Shown: positions 37,476 to 47,544, numbered from the stretch's first letter. The stretch is 64,000 nt of DNA from Actinobacillus lignieresii (GCF_900444945.1 NZ_UFRM01000001.1:258501-322500), one strand, 5' to 3'. Notes: a model not told the origin generated them from the letters alone. Made by a program: numbers and translations.

Positions 37476-40091
37476 TTATTTGCCGTAATAAGCTTTTGTC
37501 ATTATCTCTTCCATATCTTCTACCATTGCAAGACGTGGATTTGCCGGAGTACATTGGTCTTCAAAGGCATTTAGTGCAAGCTCACGACGTGCGTCTAAGA
37601 ACTCTTGTTCGTCAATACCTTGTTCACGTAAAGACATTTTAACACCACAACGTACTGCTAAATCATGTACCGCTTTAGCGTAAGATTCCACCGCTTCTTC
37701 AGGCGTTGTCGCCGGTAAACCTAAAATACGTGCGATGTCTTGGAAGCGTTTATCCGCAACATAGTTTGTGTATTTCGGCCAAGTTGCCACTTTAGTCGGG
37801 CGAGTACCGTTATAACGAATTACGTGCGGTAATAAAATCGCATTGGTACGGCCGTGAATTGTGTGGAATTTACCGCCGATTTTATGCGCCATTGAGTGAC
37901 AAATACCTAAGAACGCATTTGCAAACGCCATACCTGCCATAGTTGAAGCATTGTGCATTTTCTCGCGAGCGACTTCATCAAATTCTTTCACGGATTTTTC
38001 TAAATTTTCGAATACCAGTTTAATTGCCTGTAACGCTAAACCGTCGGTGTAGTCGTTGGCAAGAATTGAAGTATAAGCCTCTGTTGCGTGAGTTAATACG
38101 TCTAAACCGGTATCCGCTGCAACATGAGCCGGCACTGACATCACTAATGCAGGATCTACAATCGCAATTGTCGGCGTGAGAGAGTAGTCGGCCAACGGAT
38201 ATTTAATATCACCGTCAGTAATGACCGCAAACGGCGTGACTTCGGAACCGGTACCGGATGTGGTCGGGATACCGACAAATTTCGCTTTACGACCTAATTG
38301 CGGGAATTTGAACGCACGTTTACGAATATCCATAAATTTCTGAACTAAATCACGGAAATCCACTTCCGGTTGTTCATAGAATAACCACATTACTTTTGCC
38401 GCATCCATCGGCGAGCCGCCGCCTAAGGCAATAATGGTATCCGGTTGGAAGCTACGCATAAGTTCCGTCCCGCGTTGTACGGTTTGTAAACTTGGATTCG
38501 GTTCAACATCGGTAAATAACTGAATCATCACTTTATTACGACGTTGGCGTAATTGGTCGGTAATTCTATCGACAAAACCGAGATCTACCATTGAGCGGTC
38601 GGTCACGATCATCACTTTTTCCGCATCTTTCATTGATTTGAGATATTGAATTGAATCACGCTCAAAGTAGATTTTTGATGGAACTTTAAACCATTGCATA
38701 TTGTTTCTCCGTCTGCCCACACGTTTAATATTAATTAAGTTCACCGCACTTACGTTGTTACTTACGGAGTTTTTACCGTAAGAACCACAACCTAATGTGA
38801 GGGACGGAAGGAATGAGTTATACACGTCACCGATACCACCGAATGTTGATGGCGAGTTCCAAATTACACGAATCGCTTTAACGCGCTCGCCGAATGTTTT
38901 TGCTAATTCGACATTTTGTGTATGGATTGCCGCCGAGTGACCTAAACCGTAGAAATTTACCATCGCTTCGGCAAGTTCTAAACCGTGTTCGGTTGAATTC
39001 GATTTCAATAATGCAAGTACCGGTGATAATTTCTCACGAGTAAGCGGTTCGCCTTCACCGACAAACGCACATTCTGCAAGTAGGATGTTTGTTTTTGGTG
39101 GCACGCTAAAACCCGCTTGTTCGGCAATCCATGCCGCCGGTTTACCTACGACCGCCGCATTTAATTTTGCGCCGGCACAGTTTTCATCTTTGGCTTTATC
39201 CACACCGAAAATGAATTTTTCTAATAGCGCTTTTTCTTTTTTATTTACCAGATATACGCCGTAAGATTGCATTTCTTTCACGAAATCGGCATAGATTTCT
39301 TTATCGACAATCGCCGCTTGTTCGGATGCACAAATCATACCGTTGTCAAAAGATTTTGACATCACAATGTCGTAAACAGCTTGTTCTAGTTTAGCAGTTT
39401 TTTCCACATAAGCCGGTACGTTACCCGCCCCTACGCCTAATGCCGGTTTACCGCAAGAATATGCCGCTTCAACCATGGCATTCCCGCCGGTGGCAAGAAT
39501 GGTTGCAATACCCGGATGTTTCATTAATGCGGAAGTACCTTCCATTGACGGGGTTTTAATCCATTGCACACAATTTTTCGGTGCGCCGGCAGCAACGGCG
39601 GCATCATATACAACTTGAGCGGCATGAGCGGAAGATTGTTGTGCGGAAGGGTGGAAAGCAAAAACGATTGGGTTACGAGTTTTGAGGGCGATTAACGCTT
39701 TGAAGATAGTGGTTGAGGTTGGGTTGGTTGTCGGAGTTATGCCGCATACGACACCGACAGGATCGGCAATTTCGGTAATACCCGTGACGTCATCTTCACT
39801 AATTATCCCCGCCGTTTTTAAATGTCGCATATTATTGACGACATATTCACAAGCAAATAGATTTTTAGTCGCTTTGTCTTCAAATACGCCCCGCTCCGTT
39901 TCTTCATAAGCGTGCATTGCCAGAACGCCATGTTTATCCAGTGCCGCCACAGAGGCTTTTGCAACGATGTAATCCACTTGTTCTTGGTTAAGCTGACGAA
40001 ATTCTTCGAGAGCTTTTAAACCGTTTTCAACTAGCTGATTTACTTCGGTTTGAGCATCATATGGTTGTGCATTTTTTGCATTGTTAGCCAT
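37476..40091 (-). CDS. adhE: Bifunctional aldehyde-alcohol dehydrogenase AdhE
   Basis: Reduces acetyl-CoA to acetaldehyde and then ethanol in fermentation; forms spirosomes. It has 871 residues (E. coli 891). The N-terminal CoA-acylating aldehyde dehydrogenase half carries the catalytic Cys254 in DNGMICASEQAAI, preceded by glycine-rich ILATGGNAMV and LGVGAGNVPAYV. The C-terminal iron-dependent alcohol dehydrogenase half starts near residue 450 and carries GGGSPMDAAK and the iron ligands in HATEAYTSILANDYTDGLA and FLGICHSMAHKIGGKFH. It shares substrate acetyl-CoA with PflB. An FNR-type box lies upstream, implying anaerobic control. Confidence 0.97.
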   Translation of the reverse strand: MANNAKNAQPYDAQTEVNQLVENGLKALEEFRQLNQEQVDYIVAKASVAALDKHGVLAMHAYEETERGVFEDKATKNLFACEYVVNNMRHLKTAGIISEDDVTGITEIADPVGVVCGITPTTNPTSTTIFKALIALKTRNPIVFAFHPSAQQSSAHAAQVVYDAAVAAGAPKNCVQWIKTPSMEGTSALMKHPGIATILATGGNAMVEAAYSCGKPALGVGAGNVPAYVEKTAKLEQAVYDIVMSKSFDNGMICASEQAAIVDKEIYADFVKEMQSYGVYLVNKKEKALLEKFIFGVDKAKDENCAGAKLNAAVVGKPAAWIAEQAGFSVPPKTNILLAECAFVGEGEPLTREKLSPVLALLKSNSTEHGLELAEAMVNFYGLGHSAAIHTQNVELAKTFGERVKAIRVIWNSPSTFGGIGDVYNSFLPSLTLGCGSYGKNSVSNNVSAVNLINIKRVGRRRNNMQWFKVPSKIYFERDSIQYLKSMKDAEKVMIVTDRSMVDLGFVDRITDQLRQRRNKVMIQLFTDVEPNPSLQTVQRGTELMRSFQPDTIIALGGGSPMDAAKVMWLFYEQPEVDFRDLVQKFMDIRKRAFKFPQLGRKAKFVGIPTTSGTGSEVTPFAVITDGDIKYPLADYSLTPTIAIVDPALVMSVPAHVAADTGLDVLTHATEAYTSILANDYTDGLALQAIKLVFENLEKSVKEFDEVAREKMHNASTMAGMAFANAFLGICHSMAHKIGGKFHTIHGRTNAILLPHVIRYNGTRPTKVATWPKYTNYVADKRFQDIARILGLPATTPEEAVESYAKAVHDLAVRCGVKMSLREQGIDEQEFLDARRELALNAFEDQCTPANPRLAMVEDMEEIMTKAYYGK

Positions 40092-40196
40092 AGTTTGGTT
40101 CCTCTAAAGTTTCAAATTTCAAATTTTTTTAACTGATAAAATTATTACCTAAATATTTGTAGATTGCATTAAATTCATAACTCTTTAGAGGTGTTT

Positions 40197-40210
40197 TTGA
40201 TTTATGTCAA
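40197..40210. promoter_or_regulatory. FNR-type box upstream of adhE
   Basis: TTGATTTATGTCAA matches TTGAT-N4-ATCAA except one base. It lies 106 bp upstream of adhE. The 253-nt region 40092-40344 between divergent adhE and hemC holds no other feature I can support. Confidence 0.65.
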
Positions 40211-40344
40211 ATTTTATTTGGTGTAATAATTATCATAAATAAGTAGGCGGCTATCCAATGCATAATGTATTAACTTTACACAGAAATTTTGGCAGTTACA
40301 GGTAATTAATGGTAGGATAAGAACATTTATATAAGTACAACAAA

Positions 40345-41289
40345 ATGATGAATTTACCTATGAAAGATACCTTACGTATTGCGACTCGCCAAAGTCCTCT
40401 TGCATTGTGGCAAGCAAATTTTGTAAAAGACGAATTAGAAAAACGTTTTCCGGAACTTTCTGTCGAATTAGTGACGATGGTTACTAAAGGCGATGTGATT
40501 TTAGATACCCCGTTAGCTAAAATCGGCGGAAAAGGGTTGTTTGTAAAAGAATTGGAATTGGCGCTTTTAGAAAACCGTGCGGATATTGCGGTGCATTCGA
40601 TGAAAGACGTGCCGATGACCTTTCCGGAAGGTTTAGGTTTGGCGGTAATTTGTGAGCGAGAAGATCCGCGTGATGCGTTCGTTTCAAATAAATATCAAAA
40701 TTTAGACGAATTACCTGCCAGAGCCGTTGTGGGGACATCCAGCTTACGTCGTCAGTGTCAATTGATGGCAAAATATCCGCATTTGGAAGTGAAATCTTTG
40801 CGTGGTAACGTTGGCACTCGTTTATCAAAATTGGATAACGGCGAATATGATGCGATTATTTTAGCGTCTGCCGGATTAATTCGTTTAGGAATGCCTGAGC
40901 GCATTCGTAGCTTTATTTCGGTCGAACAATCTTTGCCGGCGGCAGGACAAGGTGCGGTAGGAATTGAAACTCGAGTAAATGACGAGCGAGTGTTAAATTA
41001 TCTTGCGACATTAAATCATAATCCGACCGCTTGTTGTGTCATCGCGGAGCGTGCGATGAATACCCGTTTGCAAGGCGGATGCCAAGTGCCGATTGGTGGT
41101 TTTGCAACCTTAAACGGCAATGAAATAACGTTAAACGCCTTGGTCGGTGCGCTGGACGGTTCGAGCATTATTCGAGCATCAGGAGTAGCGGATAGAGAAA
41201 ATGCCGAGCAATTAGGTATTTCCGTGGCCGAACAACTTCTTGCACAAGGTGCGGATAAAATCCTTGCGGAAGTATATAAAGACGAATAA
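40345..41289 (+). CDS. hemC: Hydroxymethylbilane synthase (porphobilinogen deaminase)
   Basis: Condenses four porphobilinogens into hydroxymethylbilane in haem synthesis. It has 314 residues; E. coli HemC has 313. Motifs: [34 protein letters not shown] with the catalytic Asp region, GTSSLRRQ, and the dipyrromethane cofactor Cys246 in [13 protein letters not shown]. The start is uncertain: ATG at 40345, 40348 and 40360 are all in frame and none has a clear ribosome-binding site. First gene of hemCDXY. Confidence 0.95.
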   Translation: MMNLPMKDTLRIATRQSPLALWQANFVKDELEKRFPELSVELVTMVTKGDVILDTPLAKIGGKGLFVKELELALLENRADIAVHSMKDVPMTFPEGLGLAVICEREDPRDAFVSNKYQNLDELPARAVVGTSSLRRQCQLMAKYPHLEVKSLRGNVGTRLSKLDNGEYDAIILASAGLIRLGMPERIRSFISVEQSLPAAGQGAVGIETRVNDERVLNYLATLNHNPTACCVIAERAMNTRLQGGCQVPIGGFATLNGNEITLNALVGALDGSSIIRASGVADRENAEQLGISVAEQLLAQGADKILAEVYKDE

Positions 41290-41297
41290 GAAATAAA

Positions 41298-42062
41298 ATG
41301 AATGTGTTAATTACTCGCCCTGATCATCGTGGGCAGGAATTAGTTGAAATGTTGAATCAGCATCAGATTTTTGCGATTCATCAGCCGTTATTTACGATTG
41401 AAGCTGGGACGGAATTACCTCAGCTTCCGTCGGTTATGTCTCGTCTGAATACGGATGATTATGTATTTGCCGTTTCTAAACATGCCATTGATTTTGCCTC
41501 GGAAACGCTCGTACAGACAGGTTTTCAGTATCGTTCCGATTTAAAATATTTTGCGGTGGGAAGACAATCCGCAGCTTATTTTTCGACAAAAACAGCGTAT
41601 CCTACGTATTATCCGATCTCTTCCGAGAATAGTGAGGGATTACTGGAATTACCTGAAATGCAGTGTTTAGAAGGAAAAAATATTCTCGTTTTACGAGCGG
41701 AGAAAGGGCGGGATTTTTTTGCGGAACAAGCGAGTTTGCGAGGAGCAAATGTCCAATATTTAGAGTGTTATCGTCGTAAATATGCGGAAGATAACATTAC
41801 TGAAAAAATGAGTTTGTGTAAACGAGCCGGCATTGATAGTATTATCGTGACAAGTTCGGATATTTTAACCGCTTTATACGAACAAACGGCGGAACTCGAT
41901 CGTCAGTGGTTGATTGAATGTCACTTAATCGTCGTTAGCTCTCGTATCGCTCAACTGGCGTATAAATTGGGTTGGAGTAGAAATAAGGTTCTACTGTCCG
42001 AAAAAGCGGATAATAATAGTCTGCTGGAAAGCGTATTGAAATTTATCGACAAATCTAACTAA
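41298..42062 (+). CDS. hemD: Uroporphyrinogen-III synthase
   Basis: Closes hydroxymethylbilane to uroporphyrinogen III. It has 254 residues (E. coli 246). The sequence is typically divergent for the family. Supporting segments are the N-terminal NVLITRPDHRGQELVEMLN, VFAVSKHAIDFA, FAVGRQSAAYF, and the C-terminal DSIIVTSSDILTALYE. Only 8 nt separate it from hemC, and hemX follows after 9 nt, so one operon is clear. Confidence 0.92.
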   Translation: MNVLITRPDHRGQELVEMLNQHQIFAIHQPLFTIEAGTELPQLPSVMSRLNTDDYVFAVSKHAIDFASETLVQTGFQYRSDLKYFAVGRQSAAYFSTKTAYPTYYPISSENSEGLLELPEMQCLEGKNILVLRAEKGRDFFAEQASLRGANVQYLECYRRKYAEDNITEKMSLCKRAGIDSIIVTSSDILTALYEQTAELDRQWLIECHLIVVSSRIAQLAYKLGWSRNKVLLSEKADNNSLLESVLKFIDKSN

Positions 42063-42071
42063 GGTGGAAAT

Positions 42072-43412
42072 ATGTCAAAAGATAAACAGAACATTGAACA
42101 AACGGAAGATGTTGTTGAAGCGGTTACTGCCGTTGAGCAAGAAACTAATTCATCTAAGCAGGAATTTGTAGAAAATTCAGAAAAAGAGACCGCTTCTCAA
42201 GCAGATAAAGAGGATACGAAAGTGGAACAAAAGGCTGAAGAAAAAACGGTCGTCGTTCAAAAATCCGGCGGCAAAGGCATTGCTCTGTTGGCATTATTAG
42301 TTGCGATTGCAGTCGGCGGTGCGGGTCATTATTTGGCAAATCAGAAATTTACCGATGTAGAGCAACAAATCGCAAAACTGGCAGGGCAACAACCTGTTTC
42401 TTCTCCTCAAATAGAAATCCCGAATTTTGATGCGGAAAAAGCGCAAATTGCAGAACTGGGTTCTTCATATCAGAAAGCGTTGGAACGTATCGGCCAATTA
42501 GAACAAGAGCAATCGAATTACCTGAATCAAATTAACGGCTTGAAAACACAATTGCAAAAAGTAAGCGGCGTGCCTCAATCTGAATCGGTTGTTTGGAAAT
42601 TATCCGATGCGGATTTTTTACTCAACAACGCATTACGCAAATTGGTTTTGGATAACGATATCGATACGGCTAAGAGCTTATTATCGGAAGCGGATAGCGT
42701 ATTGTCACAAGTTTCCAATACGGAAGTTGCAAATGTACGCAGTGCGATTAAAAGTGATTTGAGCCAGTTAGCAAATGTGAATAACGTAGATCAGAATAGT
42801 TTGATGCAACGTTTAACCGCACTGGCAAATCGTTTGGATGATTTACCGATGATCGCTAATGAAGCTATTGAAGATACCGTAATGGAAAGCGGAGAAGTAA
42901 GCGATTCGATTGAAGATTGGCAAAAAAATATTGAAAAAAGCGCAAGTTCTTTCTTAGATCATTTTATTCGTGTAAGCGATCGTAATAAAGCGGATGAAAA
43001 AGCGTTTGTCGCACCGAATCAGGAAGTTTATTTACGTGAGAATATTCGTTTACGTTTACAGATTGCTATTCTTGCTATCCCGCGTCAGCAAAATGAATTG
43101 TATAAGCAATCGTTAGATGCGGTCGGTACTTGGATTAGAAGTTATTTTGAAACGCAAAACGAAAGTGTGAAAAGTTTCTTGAAAGAATTGGATGATTTAA
43201 GCGAACAATCTATTTATATTGATGCGCCTGATCGTCTTAAAAGTATTGAATTATTGGAACATCTCTTAAATAAAGTGCCTCAAACGGTAGAAAAAATTGA
43301 AATTAAAGCGGAAAAAGAATTAGCTCAACCGGCTACCGAAACAAAAGAGGAGCCGGTACCGCAACAACCCGTTCAGCCCCAAACTGAACAACCGTCTTCA
43401 GTTGCACAGTAA
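42072..43412 (+). CDS. hemX: HemX-like membrane-anchored protein of the hemCDXY operon
   Basis: A 446-residue protein: an acidic, low-complexity cytoplasmic N terminus (about 1-68, rich in Glu, Lys, Thr), one membrane helix (IALLALLVAIAVGGAGHYLA, about 74-93), a predicted coiled coil (about 95-175), then a helical domain and a Pro/Gln-rich tail. E. coli HemX is often annotated as a uroporphyrinogen-III methyltransferase, but the region here shows no SAM-binding motif, so I do not support that activity. The membrane topology suggests a scaffold in the inner membrane. Confidence 0.88.
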   Translation: MSKDKQNIEQTEDVVEAVTAVEQETNSSKQEFVENSEKETASQADKEDTKVEQKAEEKTVVVQKSGGKGIALLALLVAIAVGGAGHYLANQKFTDVEQQIAKLAGQQPVSSPQIEIPNFDAEKAQIAELGSSYQKALERIGQLEQEQSNYLNQINGLKTQLQKVSGVPQSESVVWKLSDADFLLNNALRKLVLDNDIDTAKSLLSEADSVLSQVSNTEVANVRSAIKSDLSQLANVNNVDQNSLMQRLTALANRLDDLPMIANEAIEDTVMESGEVSDSIEDWQKNIEKSASSFLDHFIRVSDRNKADEKAFVAPNQEVYLRENIRLRLQIAILAIPRQQNELYKQSLDAVGTWIRSYFETQNESVKSFLKELDDLSEQSIYIDAPDRLKSIELLEHLLNKVPQTVEKIEIKAEKELAQPATETKEEPVPQQPVQPQTEQPSSVAQ

Positions 43413-43423
43413 GGAGGATAGCG

Positions 43424-44674
43424 ATGTTTAGAGTGCTTTTTTTAATGCTTTTATTACTGGCGAGTTTAATTGTCGGCCCTTATCTTTCCGGTAATCAAGG
43501 TTACGTTCGTATTGAAACCGATACGAAGGTAATCGAAATGAGCTTGGTAATGTTAGTAGTCTTCTTTGTGATTGCAATGGCGGTGGTTTATTCGATTGAA
43601 GTCATTATTAGTCGTTTTTGTCGCTTAAGCAAAGGCTCGTATAACTGGTTCTTTAACCGTAAACATAAAAAAGCCCAGCAAGAAACCTTAGAAGGGTTAA
43701 TGCGAATGAGCGAAGGCGATTATTCTAAAGCGGAAAAATTATTTAGTAAGAATGCAAAACACGCGGACGAGCCCGTTTTAAATCTGATTAAAGCGGCCGA
43801 AGCAGCACAACAAGGCGGTGATGAATTCAATGCGAATAAATATTTAATTGAAGCGGCGGAATTAGCCGGACCGAATAATGTTGCGGTGGAATTAGCCCGA
43901 ACCCGTATTTTAGTTCAACAAAATAAACTGCCGGCGGCTCGTAGTGCGATTGACAGTTTAATTGAATTAGCTCCTCGTAATACGGAAGTACTGCGCTTAG
44001 CGATTAACATTTATAAAGACTCGAAAGCATATAACGCTTTAGACGGTATTTTAGAAGATATTGGACAACGTAGTTTCCTTTCTGCAGAAGAGTACAATGC
44101 ATTAACGCACTTTGTTGATGACGGTTTACTTGATGAAAAAATGAATGAGGAAGGACAAGACGGTTTATTGGCATGGTGGGAAAATCAACCGAGCCGTCGC
44201 CGTAAATCCATTTATGTTCGTACCGGTTTAGTCAAACGCTTAATTGATACCGATGATCATGAGTCCGCTCAAGAGATTGCACTGGAAACCGTGAAAAAAT
44301 ATGAAGATGATCAGTTGGTACCGCTACTTGAACAACTTACTCGTTTACAAGTTGCTGAAGAAAGTAAATTGGTAAAACTGTTGGTTAAGCGAGCGGATAA
44401 AGCCGATGCGCAATATACTGACGATTATGCAAGAGCGTTAGGTTATATCTATACCCGAGAAGGATTATTTGAGAAAGCGAAAAATTATTTCGCTCAATTG
44501 ATCGAACATCGTGAGTGTGTTGCAAACGATAGAATTATGGCGCTTCACGTTGCGGAGCAAATCGGTGATGTGGAGTTGGCGAGTAAAATCCGCGAGCTTA
44601 ATTTGAAACAAGTAAGTATGGATAAGAAAAGCGAACCTGAGCCGAATGTTGTGTTAATTGAAAAATCCGTATAA
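43424..44674 (+). CDS. hemY: HemY, TPR membrane protein
   Basis: A 416-residue protein with two N-terminal membrane helices (about 1-20 and 38-62) followed by a helical tetratricopeptide-like domain (for example EGLMRMSEGDYSKAEKLFSKNAKHADEPVLNLIKAAEAAQQGG). It is the gammaproteobacterial HemY of the hemCDXY operon, not the protoporphyrinogen oxidase of the same name. AGGAGG precedes the ATG. It may organise haem-synthesis enzymes at the membrane. Ends at a strong terminator. Confidence 0.92.
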   Translation: MFRVLFLMLLLLASLIVGPYLSGNQGYVRIETDTKVIEMSLVMLVVFFVIAMAVVYSIEVIISRFCRLSKGSYNWFFNRKHKKAQQETLEGLMRMSEGDYSKAEKLFSKNAKHADEPVLNLIKAAEAAQQGGDEFNANKYLIEAAELAGPNNVAVELARTRILVQQNKLPAARSAIDSLIELAPRNTEVLRLAINIYKDSKAYNALDGILEDIGQRSFLSAEEYNALTHFVDDGLLDEKMNEEGQDGLLAWWENQPSRRRKSIYVRTGLVKRLIDTDDHESAQEIALETVKKYEDDQLVPLLEQLTRLQVAEESKLVKLLVKRADKADAQYTDDYARALGYIYTREGLFEKAKNYFAQLIEHRECVANDRIMALHVAEQIGDVELASKIRELNLKQVSMDKKSEPEPNVVLIEKSV

Positions 44675-44685
44675 TTCGGACGATG

Positions 44686-44720
44686 AAAAAGCCGTTTATC
44701 GAAAGATAAGCGGCTTTTTT
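44686..44720 (+). terminator. Terminator after hemY
   Basis: A 10-bp stem (GCCGTTTATC at 44691-44700, GATAAGCGGC at 44705-44714, one G-T wobble) with a GAAA loop, flanked by an A run and a T run. It may also serve the convergent yedI. Confidence 0.9.
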
Positions 44721-44731
44721 GCGGGTATGAA

Positions 44732-45601
44732 TTAGTGCTTTTTACCGAATAGTTTCATTAACGGTAAAATAATTAGGCAGCAAATTGAACCGACGATAAT
44801 ACCGACCACTAAATCAACAAGGCTGGCGAACTGTGCAGGAATAGCCAAATGTTCGACAAAGTGATGAATTTCGGCAATATTATGCGAGAAAATACCGCCG
44901 CCCACTAAGAACATAGCGATTGTACCGATTACCGAAAGCGATTTCATAAACCATGGCATTACTACCAGCAACGTTTTACCGATAGATTGCGATAGCCCGC
45001 TTTTCTTTTGCATTAACCATAGACCGATATCGTCCAGTTTTACGATTAATCCGACCAAGCCGTAAACAAACACGGTAATCCCGATCCCGATACTTGAAAG
45101 AGAAAGGATTTTGATCATCGTGGATGATTCTTGTAATACGCCTAAAGCGATAATAATAATTTCCGCCGACAAAATAAAATCGGTACGAATCGCACCTTTA
45201 ATTTTATCTTTTTCTGAAACTTGTTCCTCCGCAGAAACCGCATTATATTCGCCTTTTTTGTGAAGGAATTTATGTAATAATTTCTCTACGCCTTCAAAAC
45301 ATAAATAGGCACCGCCAATCATTAACAATGGAAGAATTGCCTGCGGTAAGTAAATTGAAAGCAACAGTGCGAGCGGAATCAAAATGACTTTATTAATAAG
45401 CGAACCTTTTGCTACGCTCCAGACGATAGGTAATTCTCGATCCGGTGAAATATGTTTACCGCTGACTTGATTCGCATTTAACGCTAAGTCGTCACCGATG
45501 ACACCGGCGGTCTTTTTTGCCGCCACTTTTGTCATAACCGATACATCGTCAAGTACGGATGCAATATCATCTAATAATGTAAATAATGAGCTGAATGCCA
45601 T
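44732..45601 (-). CDS. yedI: DUF808 / YedI family inner-membrane protein
   Basis: A 289-residue membrane protein resembling E. coli YedI. The N-terminal MAFSSLFTLLDDIASVLDDVSVMTKVAAKKTAGVIGDDLALNANQV splits into the family's LLDDIA and KTAGVLGDDLA-type motifs, followed by several hydrophobic segments (about 75-110, 140-190, 205-235 and 258-282). Function unknown. Transcribed in the same direction as the nearby rpsO, with a terminator between them at 45632-45656. Confidence 0.88.
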   Translation of the reverse strand: MAFSSLFTLLDDIASVLDDVSVMTKVAAKKTAGVIGDDLALNANQVSGKHISPDRELPIVWSVAKGSLINKVILIPLALLLSIYLPQAILPLLMIGGAYLCFEGVEKLLHKFLHKKGEYNAVSAEEQVSEKDKIKGAIRTDFILSAEIIIIALGVLQESSTMIKILSLSSIGIGITVFVYGLVGLIVKLDDIGLWLMQKKSGLSQSIGKTLLVVMPWFMKSLSVIGTIAMFLVGGGIFSHNIAEIHHFVEHLAIPAQFASLVDLVVGIIVGSICCLIILPLMKLFGKKH

Positions 45602-45631
45602 TGAGATACTTTCCTTAAAAATAGAATTTAT

Positions 45632-45656
45632 AAAAAAACCGAGCTAAATAGCTCGG
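45632..45656 (-). terminator. Terminator after rpsO
   Basis: CCGAGCTA (45639-45646) pairs with TAGCTCGG (45649-45656), and the A run at 45632-45638 gives the U tail on the minus strand. Confidence 0.85.
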
Positions 45657-45678
45657 CTCTTCTGATTTCAATTCGAAA

Positions 45679-45948
45679 TTAGCGACGTAAACCTAAACGT
45701 GCGATAGTTTCTGAATATTTAGCAAGATCAGTACGTTTTAAGTAGTCTAATAATTTACGACGACGTGAAACCATACGTAATAAACCGCGACGACCGTGGT
45801 GATCTTTTTTGTGCTCGGCAAAGTGTGCTTGTAAGTGGTTGATTTGAGCTGTTAATAATGCGATTTGAACTTCAGATGAACCAGTGTCTTTTGCATCACG
45901 ACCAAATTCAGCAACGATTTTTGCTTTTGCTTCTACGCTTAGAGACAT
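45679..45948 (-). CDS. rpsO: 30S ribosomal protein S15
   Basis: Primary 16S rRNA-binding protein of the small subunit, 89 residues as in E. coli. Features: [32 protein letters not shown] with the conserved DTGSSEVQ loop, the [19 protein letters not shown] turn and [17 protein letters not shown] helix. AAGGAT precedes the ATG. A leader of about 70 nt between promoter and start is available for S15 autoregulation, but I did not fold it. Unlike in many enterobacteria no truB or pnp neighbour is present in the window. Confidence 0.97.
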   Translation of the reverse strand: MSLSVEAKAKIVAEFGRDAKDTGSSEVQIALLTAQINHLQAHFAEHKKDHHGRRGLLRMVSRRRKLLDYLKRTDLAKYSETIARLGLRR

Positions 45949-46025
45949 TTTAATATCCTTTTTTCGTTAAGGGTTGATAATACATCCGTAGCCGATCTCT
46001 AACTCAGCTAGGACAGGAACTGCGA

Positions 46026-46054
46026 ATTCTAAAGATAAAGCGGTTAAATTTCAA
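46026..46054 (-). promoter_or_regulatory. rpsO promoter
   Basis: Read on the minus strand: TTGAAA (46054-46049), a 17-nt spacer, TAGAAT (46031-46026). The spacer contains an uptake-sequence core (AACCGCTTTA). Confidence 0.72.
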
Positions 46055-46069
46055 CTAAAATTTGCAAAA

Positions 46070-47383
46070 TTAATGCAAAGAATGACCGCTCGGTTTTAAA
46101 TATTCCTCTCTATTCGGATCGACGGTTTTCGCTTTACGAATCATCGGTTCAATTGTGGAGCCTTGTACTAAGATGGAAAACATCACGACAGCATAGGTCA
46201 TAACTAAAATAAGATCTTTAACATCAATATCTTCAACAAATGCGACTTTACTCGGAATAGAAAGAGCCATAGCTAAAGCCAATCCGCCGCGTAATCCGCC
46301 CCAACTCATAATTTTTAACGTGTAAGGATTATAGGTGCGGAATTGTTGCATCAATTTAAACGGAATCCATAAGCTAAAATAACGAGCGATCAGGCAAATC
46401 GGGATAGCGGCAACCATTAAAATGACCCCATAAATATTGAAATCTACCAGTAATAATGCAAAGCCGATAAGGAAAAACAATAAAGAATTTAAGAAATGAT
46501 CGATCATTTCCCAGAAATGGTCCAGATAACGTTGGCTCTGTTCGGAGAACCCCGAATGACGCGTCCAGTTTCCCATCATAATGCCTGCCACTACCATTGC
46601 TAGTGCGCCGGATACATGCAATACATTACTTGCGAACATAAAACCGGCGGTCGGAATGGTTAGCGTAATCAACATTTCCATCGAACCGTCATCGGTGGAG
46701 GAAATTAAGATATGTGCGATGAAACCCAGTACGAAACCGAATAGGATACCGCCGATTGCTTCATGTAGAAAAAGCCCCATAATGTCGGAGAAACCGGTTT
46801 CTTTACCACCGAACGCAATGGTAAATACCGTAATAAAAATAACCAAACCGACGCCGTCATTAAATAAAGACTCGCCTTCCACTTGCATCGATAAGCGTTT
46901 TGGCGCACGTAAGTTTTTAATAATCGCTAATACGGCGATAGGGTCGGTCGGAGAGATTAACGCACCGAATACTATGCAGTAAATGAAGTCAATCGGTAAA
47001 CCGATAAGATGGCTGACGGCATAAATTAAACCGGCGATAAAGAAAGTAGAGGCAAGCGTTGAGAAGAGCGCAAAAATGGTGATTTCCCATTTTTGATCTT
47101 TAAGAATCGGCAGTTTGACACCTAAAGAACCGGCAAACAGTAAGAACCCTAAAATGCCGTTAAGTAAGAAACTTTTGAAATCAATTTGTTCTATTACTTC
47201 TTTAGCCATCGTATCGATGTTAAATAAACCTAAAGAACCTAAAATCCAAACGAGTAGAGAACAGACCATTGCAGCAGCACTAATTGCAATAGTGGATTGC
47301 ACTTTGGCACTAATTTTACTTGTAATGAAGCCGAGTAAAATAGACAGAGCGGAGAGGAAACAAATATAGGCATAAATTCCCAT
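46070..47383 (-). CDS. Na+/H+ antiporter of the CPA1 (NhaP) family
   Basis: A 437-residue protein with about 12 membrane segments. CPA1 features: the discontinuous-helix region FGALISPTDPIAVLAIIKNLRAPKRLSMQVEGESLFNDGVGLVIF, which carries the ion-binding Asp (ND) and the Glu-Ser-Leu-Phe motif, and MSWGGLRGGLALAMALSIPSK near the C terminus. It exchanges monovalent cations for protons. The ATG at 47383 follows AGGA; the longer frame from 47431 would start inside an uptake sequence and is rejected. The last codons also overlap an uptake-sequence core. Confidence 0.9.
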   Translation of the reverse strand: MGIYAYICFLSALSILLGFITSKISAKVQSTIAISAAAMVCSLLVWILGSLGLFNIDTMAKEVIEQIDFKSFLLNGILGFLLFAGSLGVKLPILKDQKWEITIFALFSTLASTFFIAGLIYAVSHLIGLPIDFIYCIVFGALISPTDPIAVLAIIKNLRAPKRLSMQVEGESLFNDGVGLVIFITVFTIAFGGKETGFSDIMGLFLHEAIGGILFGFVLGFIAHILISSTDDGSMEMLITLTIPTAGFMFASNVLHVSGALAMVVAGIMMGNWTRHSGFSEQSQRYLDHFWEMIDHFLNSLLFFLIGFALLLVDFNIYGVILMVAAIPICLIARYFSLWIPFKLMQQFRTYNPYTLKIMSWGGLRGGLALAMALSIPSKVAFVEDIDVKDLILVMTYAVVMFSILVQGSTIEPMIRKAKTVDPNREEYLKPSGHSLH

Positions 47384-47544
47384 GGGTAATCCTGTCGAAG
47401 TAAATAAAAAGTGAAAACAGACCGCTTGCATATAGGTCTAAAGCATAGATTAAAACAAGTTTCCGAATTAATGTAAAGAATAGTTCCTGGATTTCCTTAA
47501 ACTGGCGATTTGTTGCCGGATAACGCTTTCTGAAAATTACACAT

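Noticed and set aside
42072..43412. HemX as a uroporphyrinogen-III methyltransferase
   Set aside because: No SAM-binding or methyltransferase motif is visible; the protein is an anchored coiled-coil type, so the common annotation is not supported.
47384..47431. N-terminal extension of the antiporter gene to 47431
   Set aside because: The extra residues come from an uptake sequence, while the ATG at 47383 has AGGA at proper spacing and gives the normal N terminus.
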